Shown here: positions 35,513 through 46,602 of the stretch, piece by piece | Layout of the letters: the number at the start of each line of letters is the position of its first letter | How positions within the stretch are numbered: the stretch's first letter is position 1 | DNA from: Hyphomicrobiales bacterium | GTDB lineage: Bacteria > Pseudomonadota > Alphaproteobacteria > Rhizobiales > Kaistiaceae | Length of the DNA: 64,000 bases | Direction of reading: 5' to 3' | NCBI GenBank assembly: GCA_017305635.1 | Contig: JAFKKF010000016.1 | Location: 1-64,000, forward strand | Translations under genes and position numbers: made by a program | The notes under the pieces: generated by a model | Database searches by the model: none | Told to the model about the DNA's origin: nothing | The model's input: the letters and a program-made list of their open reading frames with translations, nothing else

Positions 35513-36256
35513 ATGATGGACTCCTTCGAATATAACAAGGTCGCGGGCGCGGTGCTTGCCACGGCCCTTCTGGTCATGGGCCTCAGCATCGGGTCGGAGA
35601 TCGTCTTCGAACAGCATGCACCGGCGAAGCCCGGTTTCGTCATCGACGTCCCGAAGGAAGGCGAAGGCGGCGGAAGCGCGCCGCCGCCGGTGCTCGAGCC
35701 GATCGCCGTGCGCCTCGCCAAGGCGGACGTGAAGGCGGGCGCCAATACCGCCAAGGCCTGCCTCGCCTGCCATTCGCTGGAAAAGGGCCAGCCCGCCAAG
35801 ATCGGTCCGAATCTCTACAATGTCGTCGGGGGCCCCGACGGCCACATGGCCGGCTTCCCCTATTCGGAAGCGATGCAGAAGCGGCATGACGCGGGCGACA
35901 AGTGGACCTTCGATGATCTCGACCACTTCCTCGCCGACCCGCGCGGCTACGTTCCGGGCACGGCGATGACCTATGCCGGCGTCAAGGACCCGCAGGCGCG
36001 CGCCAACGTGATCGACTACCTGCACACGCTGTCCGATTCGCCGCTGCCGCTGCCGCCGGTGGAGGCTGCGCCCGCGGCTCCCGCGGCTCCCGAGGGGGCC
36101 AAGCCGGGAGAACCGGCGCCGGCACCTGCCGGGGCGGCACCTGCCGAACCCGAGAAGCCTGCGGCACCCGCTCCGGCGGCGCCCGCGGCTCCGGCTGCCC
36201 CTGCCGCTCCCGCGGCTCCGGCTGCCCCCGCCGAACCGGCCCAGCCGGCGCAATAG
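35513..36256 (+). CDS. cycM: Membrane-anchored cytochrome c (CycM-like) with Pro/Ala-rich tail
   Basis: The 247-residue protein has an N-terminal uncleaved anchor (about 10-30), then a class I cytochrome c domain with the haem motif CLACHS and a Met ligand candidate in VPGTAMTYAG. It carries electrons to the terminal oxidase. CycM of related bacteria ends soon after the haem domain; this protein has about 70 more residues of Pro, Ala and Glu repeats (APAAPAAPA type). Two adjacent ATGs (35513, 35516) are possible starts. Confidence 0.88.
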   Translation: MMDSFEYNKVAGAVLATALLVMGLSIGSEIVFEQHAPAKPGFVIDVPKEGEGGGSAPPPVLEPIAVRLAKADVKAGANTAKACLACHSLEKGQPAKIGPNLYNVVGGPDGHMAGFPYSEAMQKRHDAGDKWTFDDLDHFLADPRGYVPGTAMTYAGVKDPQARANVIDYLHTLSDSPLPLPPVEAAPAAPAAPEGAKPGEPAPAPAGAAPAEPEKPAAPAPAAPAAPAAPAAPAAPAAPAEPAQPAQ

Positions 36257-36281
36257 CGCCGGCCTCCTTCTCCCGAAAGGC

Positions 36282-36300
36282 CGGAAACGCCACGTTTCCG
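36282..36300. terminator. Weak hairpin after the cytochrome gene
   Basis: CGGAAACG and CGTTTCCG form an 8 bp stem with a 3-base loop 26 bp after the stop. There is no T-run, so it is at best a weak terminator. It lies in the 148 bp before the peptide transporter genes. Confidence 0.35.
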
Positions 36301-36404
36301 CCCAAATGAAATTTCGGTAAGCCGGCCTGCCCCTTCTGTCATCGGGCGCGCGGTGCCCCTAGTATGGCCCGCGACGGAGCGATTCATGAGGAGTTGGCCG
36401 GCCC

Positions 36405-38249
36405 ATGCGAAAATCCCTGACCGCACTTGCCGTCGCAGCGCTGGTCGCCGGCTTTGCCGGCAGCGCCGCGGCAGACGACCAGTGGATGCACGCGACCAGC
36501 CTCATCGACACGCCGAAATACCCGGCCGACTTCAAGCATTTCGACTATGTCAACGTGAACGCCCCTAAGGGCGGGACGGTGCGGCTGTCGAGCACCGGCA
36601 CGTTCGATTCCCTCAACTTCGTGCCGCCGAGAGGCACGCTCGCCGACGGCATCGGACTGATCTACGACACGCTGATGACCCCGGCGATGGACGAGGTTTC
36701 GACCGAATACGGACTGCTCGCCGAGGCGCTGAAATACCCGGACGACTATTCCTCGGTCACCTACAAGCTGCGGACCAATGCCAAGTGGCAGGACGGCGAG
36801 CCGGTGACGCCGGACGATGTCGTCTATTCGTTCGATGTGCTGAAGCAGTTCAATCCCGGCCAGGCCTTCTACTACCGCCACGTCGAGAAAGCGGAGAAGA
36901 CCGGCGACAACGAGGTCACCTTCACCTTCGACGTGAAGGGCAATCGCGAGCTGCCGCACATCGTCGGGCAGCTCCTGATCCTGCCGAAGCATTTCTGGGA
37001 GGGGACCGACGCCAAGGGCAACAAGCGCGACATATCGAAGAGCGGTCTCGACGTGCCGCTCGGCTCGGGGCCCTACAAGGTGAAATCGGTAGTCCCCGGC
37101 CGCACGATCACCTACGAGCGCGACCCCGACTACTGGGGCAAGGACCTGCCGGTGAATGTCGGGTCGAACAATTTCGACCAGATCCGCTACGACTTCTTCC
37201 GCGACGAGACGGTGGAATTCGAGGCCTTCAAGGGCGACCAGGTCGACTGGCGCCAGGAGACGACGGCGCGCGTCTGGGCGCAGGAATACGACTTCCCGGC
37301 GGTGAAGCAGGCCCGTGTCATCAAGGAGATGTTCGAGCAGCCCTATCGCAGCTCGGGCCTGATGGTCGGGTTCATCTTCAACCTCAATCGCGACACGTTC
37401 AAGGACGCGCGCGTCCGCCAGGCGTTCAACCTCGCCTTCCCCTTCGAGGACATCAACAAGGACATCTTCTACGGCCAGTACGTCCGCCTGAAGAGCTATT
37501 TCGACGGCACCCCGCTCGCCGCCTCGGGCCTTCCAGAAGGCAGGGAACTCGAATACCTGAACGAGGTGAAGGACAAGGTGCCGCCCGAGGTCTTCACGAC
37601 CGAGTTCACGAACCCGGTGAATACCGGCACCAGCGCGCGCAACAACCTCCGCCAGGCGCTGGCGCTCCTGAAGGATGCCGGCTGGCAGCTGAAGGGCAAC
37701 AAGCTGGTCAATGCCGCGACCGGGCAGCCGATGGTGGTCGAATTCCTCATGAACGGGCCGATCTACGAGAAGGTGGCGCTGCGCTACCAGACCGAGCTGG
37801 CCAAGCTCGGCATCACGCTCAACATCCGGCCCGTCGACACAGCGCAATACGAGAACCGCGTGCGCGGCCGCGACTTCGACCTGGTCTATTCGGGCTGGGC
37901 GCAGTCCATGTCCCCGGGCAACGAGCAGATCGAATTCTTCGGTTCCGAATCCGCTGACCGCGAGGGCTCGCGCAACTATGGCGGCATCCGGAACCCGGCC
38001 GTCGATGCGCTGATCCAGAAGGTCATCCTCGCCCCCAACCGCGACGACCTGATCGCGGCGACCAAGGCGCTCGACCGCGTGCTGCTCTGGAACAGCTACG
38101 TGGTGCCCGGCTGGACGCTGCGGGCGGCGCGGGTCGCGCGCTGGGACCGCTTCTCCCATCCCGATCCGCTGCCCGAATATTCGATCGGCTTCCCGACCAT
38201 CTGGTGGTGGGACGCCGACAAGGCGGCGAAGACCGGAGCTCCCAAATGA
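36405..38249 (+). CDS. ABC peptide importer, substrate-binding protein (YejA-like), Sec-exported
   Basis: The 614-residue protein has a Sec signal peptide (MRKSLTALAVAALVAGFAGSAAA) and the SBP_bac_5 fold, with DFKHFDYVNVNAPKGG, LIYDTLM and SGPYKVKSVVPGRTITYERDPDYWG. It would deliver oligopeptides to the YejBEF-type permease encoded downstream. In E. coli the corresponding system takes up microcin C. It is the first of two tandem binding proteins and overlaps the second as ATGA. Confidence 0.9.
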   Translation: MRKSLTALAVAALVAGFAGSAAADDQWMHATSLIDTPKYPADFKHFDYVNVNAPKGGTVRLSSTGTFDSLNFVPPRGTLADGIGLIYDTLMTPAMDEVSTEYGLLAEALKYPDDYSSVTYKLRTNAKWQDGEPVTPDDVVYSFDVLKQFNPGQAFYYRHVEKAEKTGDNEVTFTFDVKGNRELPHIVGQLLILPKHFWEGTDAKGNKRDISKSGLDVPLGSGPYKVKSVVPGRTITYERDPDYWGKDLPVNVGSNNFDQIRYDFFRDETVEFEAFKGDQVDWRQETTARVWAQEYDFPAVKQARVIKEMFEQPYRSSGLMVGFIFNLNRDTFKDARVRQAFNLAFPFEDINKDIFYGQYVRLKSYFDGTPLAASGLPEGRELEYLNEVKDKVPPEVFTTEFTNPVNTGTSARNNLRQALALLKDAGWQLKGNKLVNAATGQPMVVEFLMNGPIYEKVALRYQTELAKLGITLNIRPVDTAQYENRVRGRDFDLVYSGWAQSMSPGNEQIEFFGSESADREGSRNYGGIRNPAVDALIQKVILAPNRDDLIAATKALDRVLLWNSYVVPGWTLRAARVARWDRFSHPDPLPEYSIGFPTIWWWDADKAAKTGAPK

Positions 38250-40120
38250 GCCACGCCGCCGGCGGCCTCACCCGCCGTGCCGCGCTGAAGCTCGCCGGCG
38301 CGGCTGCTGCCGCGGCAGCCCTGCCGCCCTTCGCCTGGGCGGCCGGCAAGACCGGCCTGCACGGGCTGTCGATCTTCGGCGACCTGAAATACCCGAAGGG
38401 ATTCAAGCATTTCGATTACCTGAATCCGGATGCGCCGAAGGGTGGGCGGATGAACTTCCAGCCGCCCAACTGGTATTTCAACCAGTCGACGCAGACCTTC
38501 AACACGCTGAATTCCTACGTGCTGAAAGGCGATTCCCCGCCGCGCATGGAGCTGATCTTCGACACGCTGATGCAGTCGGCCGCCGACGAGCCCGACGCGG
38601 TCTATGGCCTCGTCGCCGAGAGCGTCGACGTGTCGGAGGACGCCAATACCTACACGTTCCATCTCCGGCCGGAGGCGCGCTTCCACGACGGCTCGCGGCT
38701 CACCGCCGAGGATGTCGCCTGGTCGCTGACGGTGCTGAAGGAGAAGGGCCACCCGAACATCTCCGAGGTCATCCGCGAGATGGTGAAGGCGGAGGCGAGC
38801 GATCCGGCGACGGTCGTCGTCACCCTCTCGGGCAGGCAGACGCGCTCGACCATCTTCACCATCGTCGGGCTGCCGATCTTCTCCAAGGCCTATTACACGA
38901 GCAGGCCTTTCGAGAAGGCTACGCTCGATCCGCCGCTCGGCTCCGGCCAGTACAAGGTCGGCAATCTCAGCGCCGGTCGCTACATCGAGTTCGCCCGCGT
39001 GCCCGACTATTGGGGCGCCGGTCTGCCGGTGAATATCGGCGCCGGCAATTTCGACATAATCCGCATCGACTTCTTCCAGGAGAGGCAGGCGGCGTTCGAA
39101 GCCTTCAAGAAGGGCGAGATCACGTATCGCGAGGAGTTCACCTCGATCACCTGGGCGAAGGACTACGATTTTCCGGCGGTGGCCGCGGGCAAGGTGAAGC
39201 AGTCGCTGTTCCCGGCCGAGAAGCGCCCGTCCATGCAGGGCTGGTTCTTCAACACGCGCCGCGCCAAGTTCCGCGACCCGCGCACGCGGCTCGCCATCGC
39301 GCTCGCCTTCGACTTCGAATGGACGAACCGGAATCTCTTCTTCGGCTCCTACGAGCGCCTGTCATCCTATTTCCAGGGCTCCGACTTCGCTGCGGGCGGC
39401 ACGCCGTCGCCGGACGAGGTGAAGCTGCTCGAGCCCTTCAGGGCCGAGCTTCCGGCGGAAGTCTTCGGCGAGGCCTACGTGCCGCCGAAGACCGACGGCT
39501 CGGGCCGGGACCGGAAGATGCTCCGCCAGGCGGCGCAGCTGCTCGCCGCCGCCGGCTGGAAGCAGATGGGCAACCAGCTGGTAGACGAGGAAGGGGCGCC
39601 GCTCGAGATCGAGTTCCTGATTGACGCGCAGGTCTTCGAGCGGGTGCTGTCGCCCTACAGCCAGAACCTCGCGGCGATCGGCGTGACGGCCACCATCCGC
39701 CAGGTCGACCCGTCGCAATACCAGGCGCGCACCAACGACTATGATTACGACGTGATCGGCTTCGCGCTGTCGCTTTCCCCGACGCCGCTGGAAGGCCTGC
39801 CGCAGATCTTCGGCACCAAGGCCGCCGACATTCCGGGCACGTACAATTTCGCCGGCATCCGGGAGAAGGCGGTCGACGCCATCCTCGACCGCCTGCCCGA
39901 GATCACCACCCGCGAGGAGCTCATCGCCTCCACCCGGGCGATCGACCGGGTGCTGCGCGCGCGGCACTACTGGATCGAGAACTGGGTGCTCGCCAATCAC
40001 CGCGTCGGCCACTGGGACATTTTCGGCTGGCCGGCGACCAAGCCCGACTACGCCTTCGCGCCGGAGACCACCTGGTGGTTCGACCGCGCCAAGGCCACCG
40101 CGATCGGCATGGCGGGATAG
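38246..40120 (+). CDS. ABC peptide importer, second substrate-binding protein, Tat-exported
   Basis: The 624-residue protein is a second SBP_bac_5 family member, related to its neighbour ([37 protein letters not shown]). Its N-terminus has a twin-arginine signal ([20 protein letters not shown]), unlike the Sec signal of the first. The stop of the first gene and the ATG here overlap. Two binding proteins for one permease would widen the range of substrates. It is followed by the permease gene after 7 bp. Confidence 0.9.
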   Translation: MSHAAGGLTRRAALKLAGAAAAAAALPPFAWAAGKTGLHGLSIFGDLKYPKGFKHFDYLNPDAPKGGRMNFQPPNWYFNQSTQTFNTLNSYVLKGDSPPRMELIFDTLMQSAADEPDAVYGLVAESVDVSEDANTYTFHLRPEARFHDGSRLTAEDVAWSLTVLKEKGHPNISEVIREMVKAEASDPATVVVTLSGRQTRSTIFTIVGLPIFSKAYYTSRPFEKATLDPPLGSGQYKVGNLSAGRYIEFARVPDYWGAGLPVNIGAGNFDIIRIDFFQERQAAFEAFKKGEITYREEFTSITWAKDYDFPAVAAGKVKQSLFPAEKRPSMQGWFFNTRRAKFRDPRTRLAIALAFDFEWTNRNLFFGSYERLSSYFQGSDFAAGGTPSPDEVKLLEPFRAELPAEVFGEAYVPPKTDGSGRDRKMLRQAAQLLAAAGWKQMGNQLVDEEGAPLEIEFLIDAQVFERVLSPYSQNLAAIGVTATIRQVDPSQYQARTNDYDYDVIGFALSLSPTPLEGLPQIFGTKAADIPGTYNFAGIREKAVDAILDRLPEITTREELIASTRAIDRVLRARHYWIENWVLANHRVGHWDIFGWPATKPDYAFAPETTWWFDRAKATAIGMAG

Positions 40121-40127
40121 GAGACGG

Positions 40128-41234
40128 ATGGGCGCCTATATCCTCCGCCGGCTGCTGCTCATCATCCCGACCATGATCGGGATCATGGCGATCAGCTTCG
40201 CCGTGGTGCAGTTCGCGCCGGGTGGCCCGGTCGAGCGCATCATCGCGCAATTGACCGGCACGGACGTATCGGCGACCGAGCGCGTCACCGGCGGGGGCGG
40301 CGATGCCGGCGGCGGCGCGGCGCAGCAGGGCGGCACCGACATCGTCACCGGCAAGTACCGCGGCGCGCAGGGCCTCGACCCGGAATTCATCAAGAGCCTC
40401 GAGAAGCAGTTCGGCTTCGACAAGCCCTGGTACGAGCGCTTCGGCAAGATGCTCTGGGACTATGCGCGCTTCGACTTCGGCCAGAGCTATTTCCGCGACG
40501 TGAGCGTGCTGCACCTCATCTGGGAGAAGATGCCGGTCTCCATCTCACTCGGCCTGTGGATGACGCTCCTCTCCTACGCCATCTCGATCCCGCTCGGCAT
40601 CCGCAAGGCGATCAAGGACGGCACGCGCTTCGACACCTGGACGAGCGCCGTCATCATCGTCGGCTACGCCATTCCCGGCTTCCTCTTCGCGGTGCTCCTG
40701 ATCGTGCTCTTCGCCGGCGGCAGCTTCCTCGACCTCTTCCCGCTCCGCGGCCTGACCTCGGACAACTGGTCGCTGCTCCCCTGGTACGCGAAGATCATCG
40801 ACTATTTCTGGCACCTCGTCCTGCCGCTCACGGCGATGGCGCTGTCGGCCTTCGCGACCACGACGCTCCTCACCAAGAATTCCTTCCTCGACGAAATCCG
40901 CAAGCAATACGTGATGACGGCCCGCGCCAAGGGCCTGTCGGAGCGGAAGGTCCTCTACGGCCACGTCTTCCGCAACGCCATGCTCATCGTCATCGCCGGC
41001 TTTCCGGGCGCCTTCATCAGCGCCTTCTTCGCCGGGTCGCTGCTCATCGAGACGATCTTCTCGCTCGACGGTCTCGGGCTCCTCGGCTTCGAATCGGTGA
41101 TCAACCGCGACTACCCGGTGGTCTTCGCGACCCTCTACATCTTCTCGCTGATGGGCCTCCTGGTGAACCTCATCTCCGACCTCACCTATACGTGGATCGA
41201 TCCGCGGATCGACTTCGAGACGCGCGAGGTCTGA
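40128..41234 (+). CDS. yejB: ABC peptide importer permease (YejB-like)
   Basis: The 368-residue protein starts [19 protein letters not shown], the standard opening of DppB/YejB permeases. It has a periplasmic loop rich in Gly and Ala (60-90), and membrane segments with the EAA loop ([20 protein letters not shown]). With YejE it forms the channel. The stop overlaps the yejE start by one base (TGATG). Confidence 0.92.
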   Translation: MGAYILRRLLLIIPTMIGIMAISFAVVQFAPGGPVERIIAQLTGTDVSATERVTGGGGDAGGGAAQQGGTDIVTGKYRGAQGLDPEFIKSLEKQFGFDKPWYERFGKMLWDYARFDFGQSYFRDVSVLHLIWEKMPVSISLGLWMTLLSYAISIPLGIRKAIKDGTRFDTWTSAVIIVGYAIPGFLFAVLLIVLFAGGSFLDLFPLRGLTSDNWSLLPWYAKIIDYFWHLVLPLTAMALSAFATTTLLTKNSFLDEIRKQYVMTARAKGLSERKVLYGHVFRNAMLIVIAGFPGAFISAFFAGSLLIETIFSLDGLGLLGFESVINRDYPVVFATLYIFSLMGLLVNLISDLTYTWIDPRIDFETREV

Positions 41235-42406
41235 TGGACGCGGTCCTCGACAAGGAGCGGCTGGAAACGATCCACCCGGAGCCGGGCCAGACGGAGCCGC
41301 CGCCGCGGCGGATGCGGCTGTCGCCGCTCAACCAGCGGCGCTGGAAGAACTTCAAGGCGAACCGGCGCGGATACTGGTCGCTGTGGATCTTCCTCGTCCT
41401 CTTCGGTCTTTCGCTCGGCGCCGAGTTCATCGCCAATGACCGGCCGATCGTCATCTCCTACAAGGGCGAGGTGCTCTGGCCGGTCTTCCACGACTATCCG
41501 GAAGAGAAGTTCGGCGGGTTCCTGGCGACCACCGACTATCGCGATCCGTTCATCCAGGACGAAATCCTGAACAACGGCTGGATGGTCTGGCCGCCGATCC
41601 GCTACTCCTACCGCACGGTCAACAACGAGCTGCCCGAGCCGGCACCGGCGCATCCCTGGTGGATGCTGACCAAGGCGGAGCGCTGCGCGCACTACCCGGA
41701 CGGCGTCAACGACCGCAACTGCACCCTCGGCAACTGGAACTGGCTCGGCACCGACGACCAGGGCCGCGACGTCGTCGCCCGCCTCATCTACGGCTTCCGC
41801 ATCTCGGTCGAGTTCGGTTTGGCGCTTGCCATCGTCTCCTCGATCATCGGCGTGCTCGCCGGCGCGGTGCAGGGCTATTTCGGCGGCTGGGTGGATCTCA
41901 TCTTCCAGCGCTTCATCGAGATATGGACCTCGGTGCCGACGCTCTACCTGCTCCTCATCATCTCCTCGGTGCTGCCGCCAAGCTTCATGGTGCTCCTCTT
42001 CATTCTCCTCCTTTTCTCGTGGACGGCGCTGGTCGGCGTGGTGCGCGCCGAGTTCCTGCGCGCGCGCAATTTCGAATACGTCAACGCGGCGCGCGCGCTC
42101 GGCGTCTCCAACCTCACCATCATGTTCCGCCACCTTCTGCCCAATGCCATGGTGGCGACGCTGACTTTCCTCCCCTTCGTGCTCAACGGCTCGATCACGA
42201 CGCTGACCTCGCTCGACTTCCTCGGCTTCGGCCTGCCGCCCGGCTCGCCCTCGCTCGGCGAATTGCTGTCGCAGGGCAAGGAGAACATCCACGCGCCCTG
42301 GCTCGGCCTCACCGGCTTCTTCGTGATCTCGATCATGCTGTCGCTGCTGATCTTCATCGGCGAGGCGGTGCGCGACGCCTTCGATCCGCGCAAGGCTTTC
42401 CGGTGA
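41234..42406 (+). CDS. yejE: ABC peptide importer permease (YejE-like)
   Basis: The 390-residue protein is a DppC/YejE permease with an N-terminal cytoplasmic stretch, a first span (SLWIFLVLFGLSLGAEF), a large periplasmic loop (about 75-150, typical of YejE) and the core with NWNWLGTDDQGRDVVARLIYG and the EAA loop ARALGVSNLTIMFRHLLPNAM. It pairs with YejB. The next gene, yejF, starts 5 bp later. Confidence 0.92.
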   Translation: MDAVLDKERLETIHPEPGQTEPPPRRMRLSPLNQRRWKNFKANRRGYWSLWIFLVLFGLSLGAEFIANDRPIVISYKGEVLWPVFHDYPEEKFGGFLATTDYRDPFIQDEILNNGWMVWPPIRYSYRTVNNELPEPAPAHPWWMLTKAERCAHYPDGVNDRNCTLGNWNWLGTDDQGRDVVARLIYGFRISVEFGLALAIVSSIIGVLAGAVQGYFGGWVDLIFQRFIEIWTSVPTLYLLLIISSVLPPSFMVLLFILLLFSWTALVGVVRAEFLRARNFEYVNAARALGVSNLTIMFRHLLPNAMVATLTFLPFVLNGSITTLTSLDFLGFGLPPGSPSLGELLSQGKENIHAPWLGLTGFFVISIMLSLLIFIGEAVRDAFDPRKAFR

Positions 42407-42411
42407 GCGCG

Positions 42412-44040
<1,629 letters not shown>

Positions 44041-44050
44041 CGGGCAGGAC

Positions 44051-45004
44051 ATGGCAGGGGCAATCCTTCTAGCGACGGGACCGTGGCCGGCGGCGCCCTG
44101 GATCGAGGCGATCCGCGCGGGCGCACCGCAGCGCGCGCTGCAGGTATGGCCCGACGTGACCGATCCGGCGGCGGTCTCCTATGCCTTCGTGTGGAAGCCG
44201 CCGGAGGGCGTTTTCGCGCGCCTGCCCAACCTCAAGGCCGTCTTCTCGCTCGGCGCCGGCGTCGATCATCTCGTCTTCCAGAAGAACCTGCCCGACGTCC
44301 CGGTGGTGCGCGTCGTCAACCCGGACCTCACGCAGCGCATGACCGAATGGGTCGTGCTCCAGGTACTCCTCCACCACCGGCGCCAGCGTGCCTATGACGT
44401 ATCGCAGCGCGAGGGACACTGGCGCGAGCTGCCGCAGCCGGCGGCGGCGGACGTGCGCGTCGGCGTGATGGGCATGGGCGTGCTCGGCCGCGATGCGGCC
44501 GAGGTGCTTCGCCGCCTCGGCTTCCGGGCCGCCGGCTGGAGCCGCAGCCCGTCGCAGGTCGCCGGCGTCGAGAGCTTCCACGGCGCGGCAGGGCTCGATG
44601 CGTTCCTGAAGCGTACCGACATCCTCGTCTGCCTCCTACCGCTGACGCCGGAAACGCGCGGCATCCTCTCGATGCCTCTTTTCAGGAAGCTGGCGCGCGA
44701 CGGGGCGCTCGGCCGTGGGCCGATCATCATCAATGCCGGGCGCGGCGGCCTGCAGGTGGAAGCCGACATAGTCGCGGCGATGGAGGATGGAACGCTCGGC
44801 GGCGCCAGCCTCGACGTCTTCGAGCGCGAGCCGCTCGATCCGGCAAGCCCGCTCTGGCGCCTCGGCAACAGCGTGGTCATCACGCCGCACGTCGCCGCAA
44901 CCAGCGAGCCGCGGACGATCGTGCCGCTCATCCTCGACCAGATCCGCGACTTCGAGGCGGGGAAGCCGCTCGAGAACCTGGTGGACCTGACGCGGGCCTA
45001 CTGA
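44051..45004 (+). CDS. ghrA: D-2-hydroxyacid dehydrogenase (glyoxylate/hydroxypyruvate reductase A type)
   Basis: The 317-residue protein has the Rossmann motif GVMGMGVLGRDAAEVL, the catalytic Arg in INAGRGG, Glu in FEREPL and His in ITPHVAA. It would reduce glyoxylate or hydroxypyruvate with NADPH. The sequence (VFSLGAGVDHLV near residue 75) groups with GhrA. It starts 10 bp after yejF and might be co-transcribed, but no functional link is evident. Confidence 0.85.
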   Translation: MAGAILLATGPWPAAPWIEAIRAGAPQRALQVWPDVTDPAAVSYAFVWKPPEGVFARLPNLKAVFSLGAGVDHLVFQKNLPDVPVVRVVNPDLTQRMTEWVVLQVLLHHRRQRAYDVSQREGHWRELPQPAAADVRVGVMGMGVLGRDAAEVLRRLGFRAAGWSRSPSQVAGVESFHGAAGLDAFLKRTDILVCLLPLTPETRGILSMPLFRKLARDGALGRGPIIINAGRGGLQVEADIVAAMEDGTLGGASLDVFEREPLDPASPLWRLGNSVVITPHVAATSEPRTIVPLILDQIRDFEAGKPLENLVDLTRAY

Positions 45005-45122
45005 AAAGACCCCGGCCGTTCGCGGCTCCGCAGTGCATCTTGAAACGATGCGCCAGACCCCGACGGAACCGTTTCGCGTCCCGCCGAGTTATCTCCGCGA
45101 CATTGCGACAACGGAGATTTTC

Positions 45123-45200
45123 ATGCGCGGAATACTCCTCTGGCTGCTCGGAATTCCGATCCCGATCATCATCCTCCTCTACCTCTTCCACGTCGTCTGA
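45123..45200 (+). CDS. 25-residue single-span membrane peptide
   Basis: The reading frame encodes MRGILLWLLGIPIPIIILLY followed by LFHVV, almost entirely a membrane helix with two prolines. CGGAGATTTTC upstream of the ATG gives a GGAG ribosome-binding site at the usual distance. Near-identical short ORFs occur in many Hyphomicrobiales genomes as far as I recall; their role is unknown. It stands alone, 118 bp after the dehydrogenase and converging on the NlpC gene. Confidence 0.7.
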   Translation: MRGILLWLLGIPIPIIILLYLFHVV

Positions 45201-45265
45201 CGTACAGAAGGCGGACGACATGAAGTGGCGGCTGCGGCCGCCACTCGCGCGTCGATGACGGCCTT

Positions 45266-46144
45266 TCAGGCGAGACGGCGGATGGTGTGCGGCCGCCCGG
45301 CCGTCCTGCCAATCCGGTCAAGCGCCTCGGCGAAAGGTTCCACCACCACCGCCATGTGATGGCCGCTCGCGTGGACCATGGTCCGGGCATCGACCATGAT
45401 GCCGACATGGCCTTTCCAGTAGACGAGATCGCCACGCATCAAGCCGGCTTCCGTGCCGACCGGCGAGCCGATGCTCGCAGCCTGCAGGTCGGTGTCGCGG
45501 AGGACCGAGACGCCCGCGGTCATCAGCGAGAGCTGCACCAGCGCGGAACAGTCGAGGCCGAGGCTGGAACGGCCGCCCCAGAGATAGGGCACGCCGAGGA
45601 AGCGGAGCGCGACGGCGACGAAATCGCGTTCGCGCGGCGGCGCGTCGACCGACTCCAGATGTGCCATCGCGACCGCCCCTTCCGCATTCGGCAGGAGGCC
45701 GAAGCGGGTACCGCGGGTCTCGGCCTCGCCGACGATGGCAACGCGGCTGCCCAGCGACAGCGCGGCGCGGACGGGCAGCTTCATGTCGGCGGCGGGATAG
45801 ATGAAAGTGCGGAGCGCCGAAATGCGATGCGTCGGCTCGGGCGCGGCGGGTCCGAGCGCGTCGCTCGAAATGTAGCCGACATAGCGGTCCGCGACGTTCT
45901 GCACCCAGGCCCAGCCTTCCGGCGTCTCCTCGAAGACATTGACCGTCTCGCCGCGGATCAGCTCGGTGTCGAGCGATGCGTCGAGGCGGGGCACGCGGCG
46001 GAGGGGTGTGAGCGGCACCGCGATGCGCTTCGCCGTGCCGGCGACGAAGCGCAGGGCGGCCACCTTCCCTTCCAGGCGCGCATCAGCGAGGTCGGGGCGC
46101 CAGGCATGGAGGCGGGTATCGGGTTCGGCGGCGTCGGTCATCAT
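45266..46144 (-). CDS. NlpC/P60 peptidoglycan hydrolase with SH3 domains
   Basis: The 292-residue protein has two bacterial SH3-like regions (about 50-100 and 105-165) and a C-terminal NlpC/P60 domain with the catalytic Cys in LDCSALVQLSL, His in WKGHVGIMV and a polar third residue near MVHASGHHM. It probably cleaves gamma-D-Glu-diaminopimelate bonds in peptide stems. No signal peptide is visible, so it may act in recycling in the cytoplasm. It follows the MarR-like gene on the same strand. Confidence 0.88.
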   Translation of the reverse strand: MMTDAAEPDTRLHAWRPDLADARLEGKVAALRFVAGTAKRIAVPLTPLRRVPRLDASLDTELIRGETVNVFEETPEGWAWVQNVADRYVGYISSDALGPAAPEPTHRISALRTFIYPAADMKLPVRAALSLGSRVAIVGEAETRGTRFGLLPNAEGAVAMAHLESVDAPPRERDFVAVALRFLGVPYLWGGRSSLGLDCSALVQLSLMTAGVSVLRDTDLQAASIGSPVGTEAGLMRGDLVYWKGHVGIMVDARTMVHASGHHMAVVVEPFAEALDRIGRTAGRPHTIRRLA

Positions 46145-46168
46145 GCGACCCTAGCACGGGCCGGGTTA

Positions 46169-46519
46169 CTAGAGAGGAAGCTCGCGATGGCGGGCGACGA
46201 TGATGTCGCCGAGCCTCTCGACCGCGAGCGCGCCGGCGAGCGTTCGCTGGATGACGACGTTCCGGCGGTCCACCTCGTCGCGGCGGCGCGAGACGAGGCC
46301 CATGCGGCCCATGGTGTCGAGGGCGCGGGTGATTGCAGGCTTGGTAACGCGCAGCTTCGCCGCCAGGCCGCGCACGGTATGGGGCGGCGGCTCGAGATAG
46401 ACCGTGAGCAGCACCACGAGCTGGCGCGCCGAAAGATCCGGCTGGTCGTCGCGGACCAGATCGAGAGTCACGTCGTGCCAGAGGCGCAGCGCCTGACTCG
46501 GCCGAAGGTCGATAGGCAT
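46169..46519 (-). CDS. MarR-like transcriptional regulator
   Basis: The 116-residue protein has a winged helix: HTVRGLAAKLRVTKPAITRALDTMGRMGLVSRRRDEVDRRNVVI is the recognition region and wing of the MarR family. The start at 46519 (MPIDLRPSQAL) was chosen; the frame is open upstream. It lies between the aminopeptidase and NlpC genes, whose control it might exert. The ligand is unknown. Confidence 0.8.
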   Translation of the reverse strand: MPIDLRPSQALRLWHDVTLDLVRDDQPDLSARQLVVLLTVYLEPPPHTVRGLAAKLRVTKPAITRALDTMGRMGLVSRRRDEVDRRNVVIQRTLAGALAVERLGDIIVARHRELPL

Positions 46520-46602
46520 GGGGATCCGTCGTGGATCGTTTCGGGACCGAACTAATAAAGCCGGCCTCCGCCCTCGCGACAAGTCCGTAAAATGCGAAAT
46601 GG

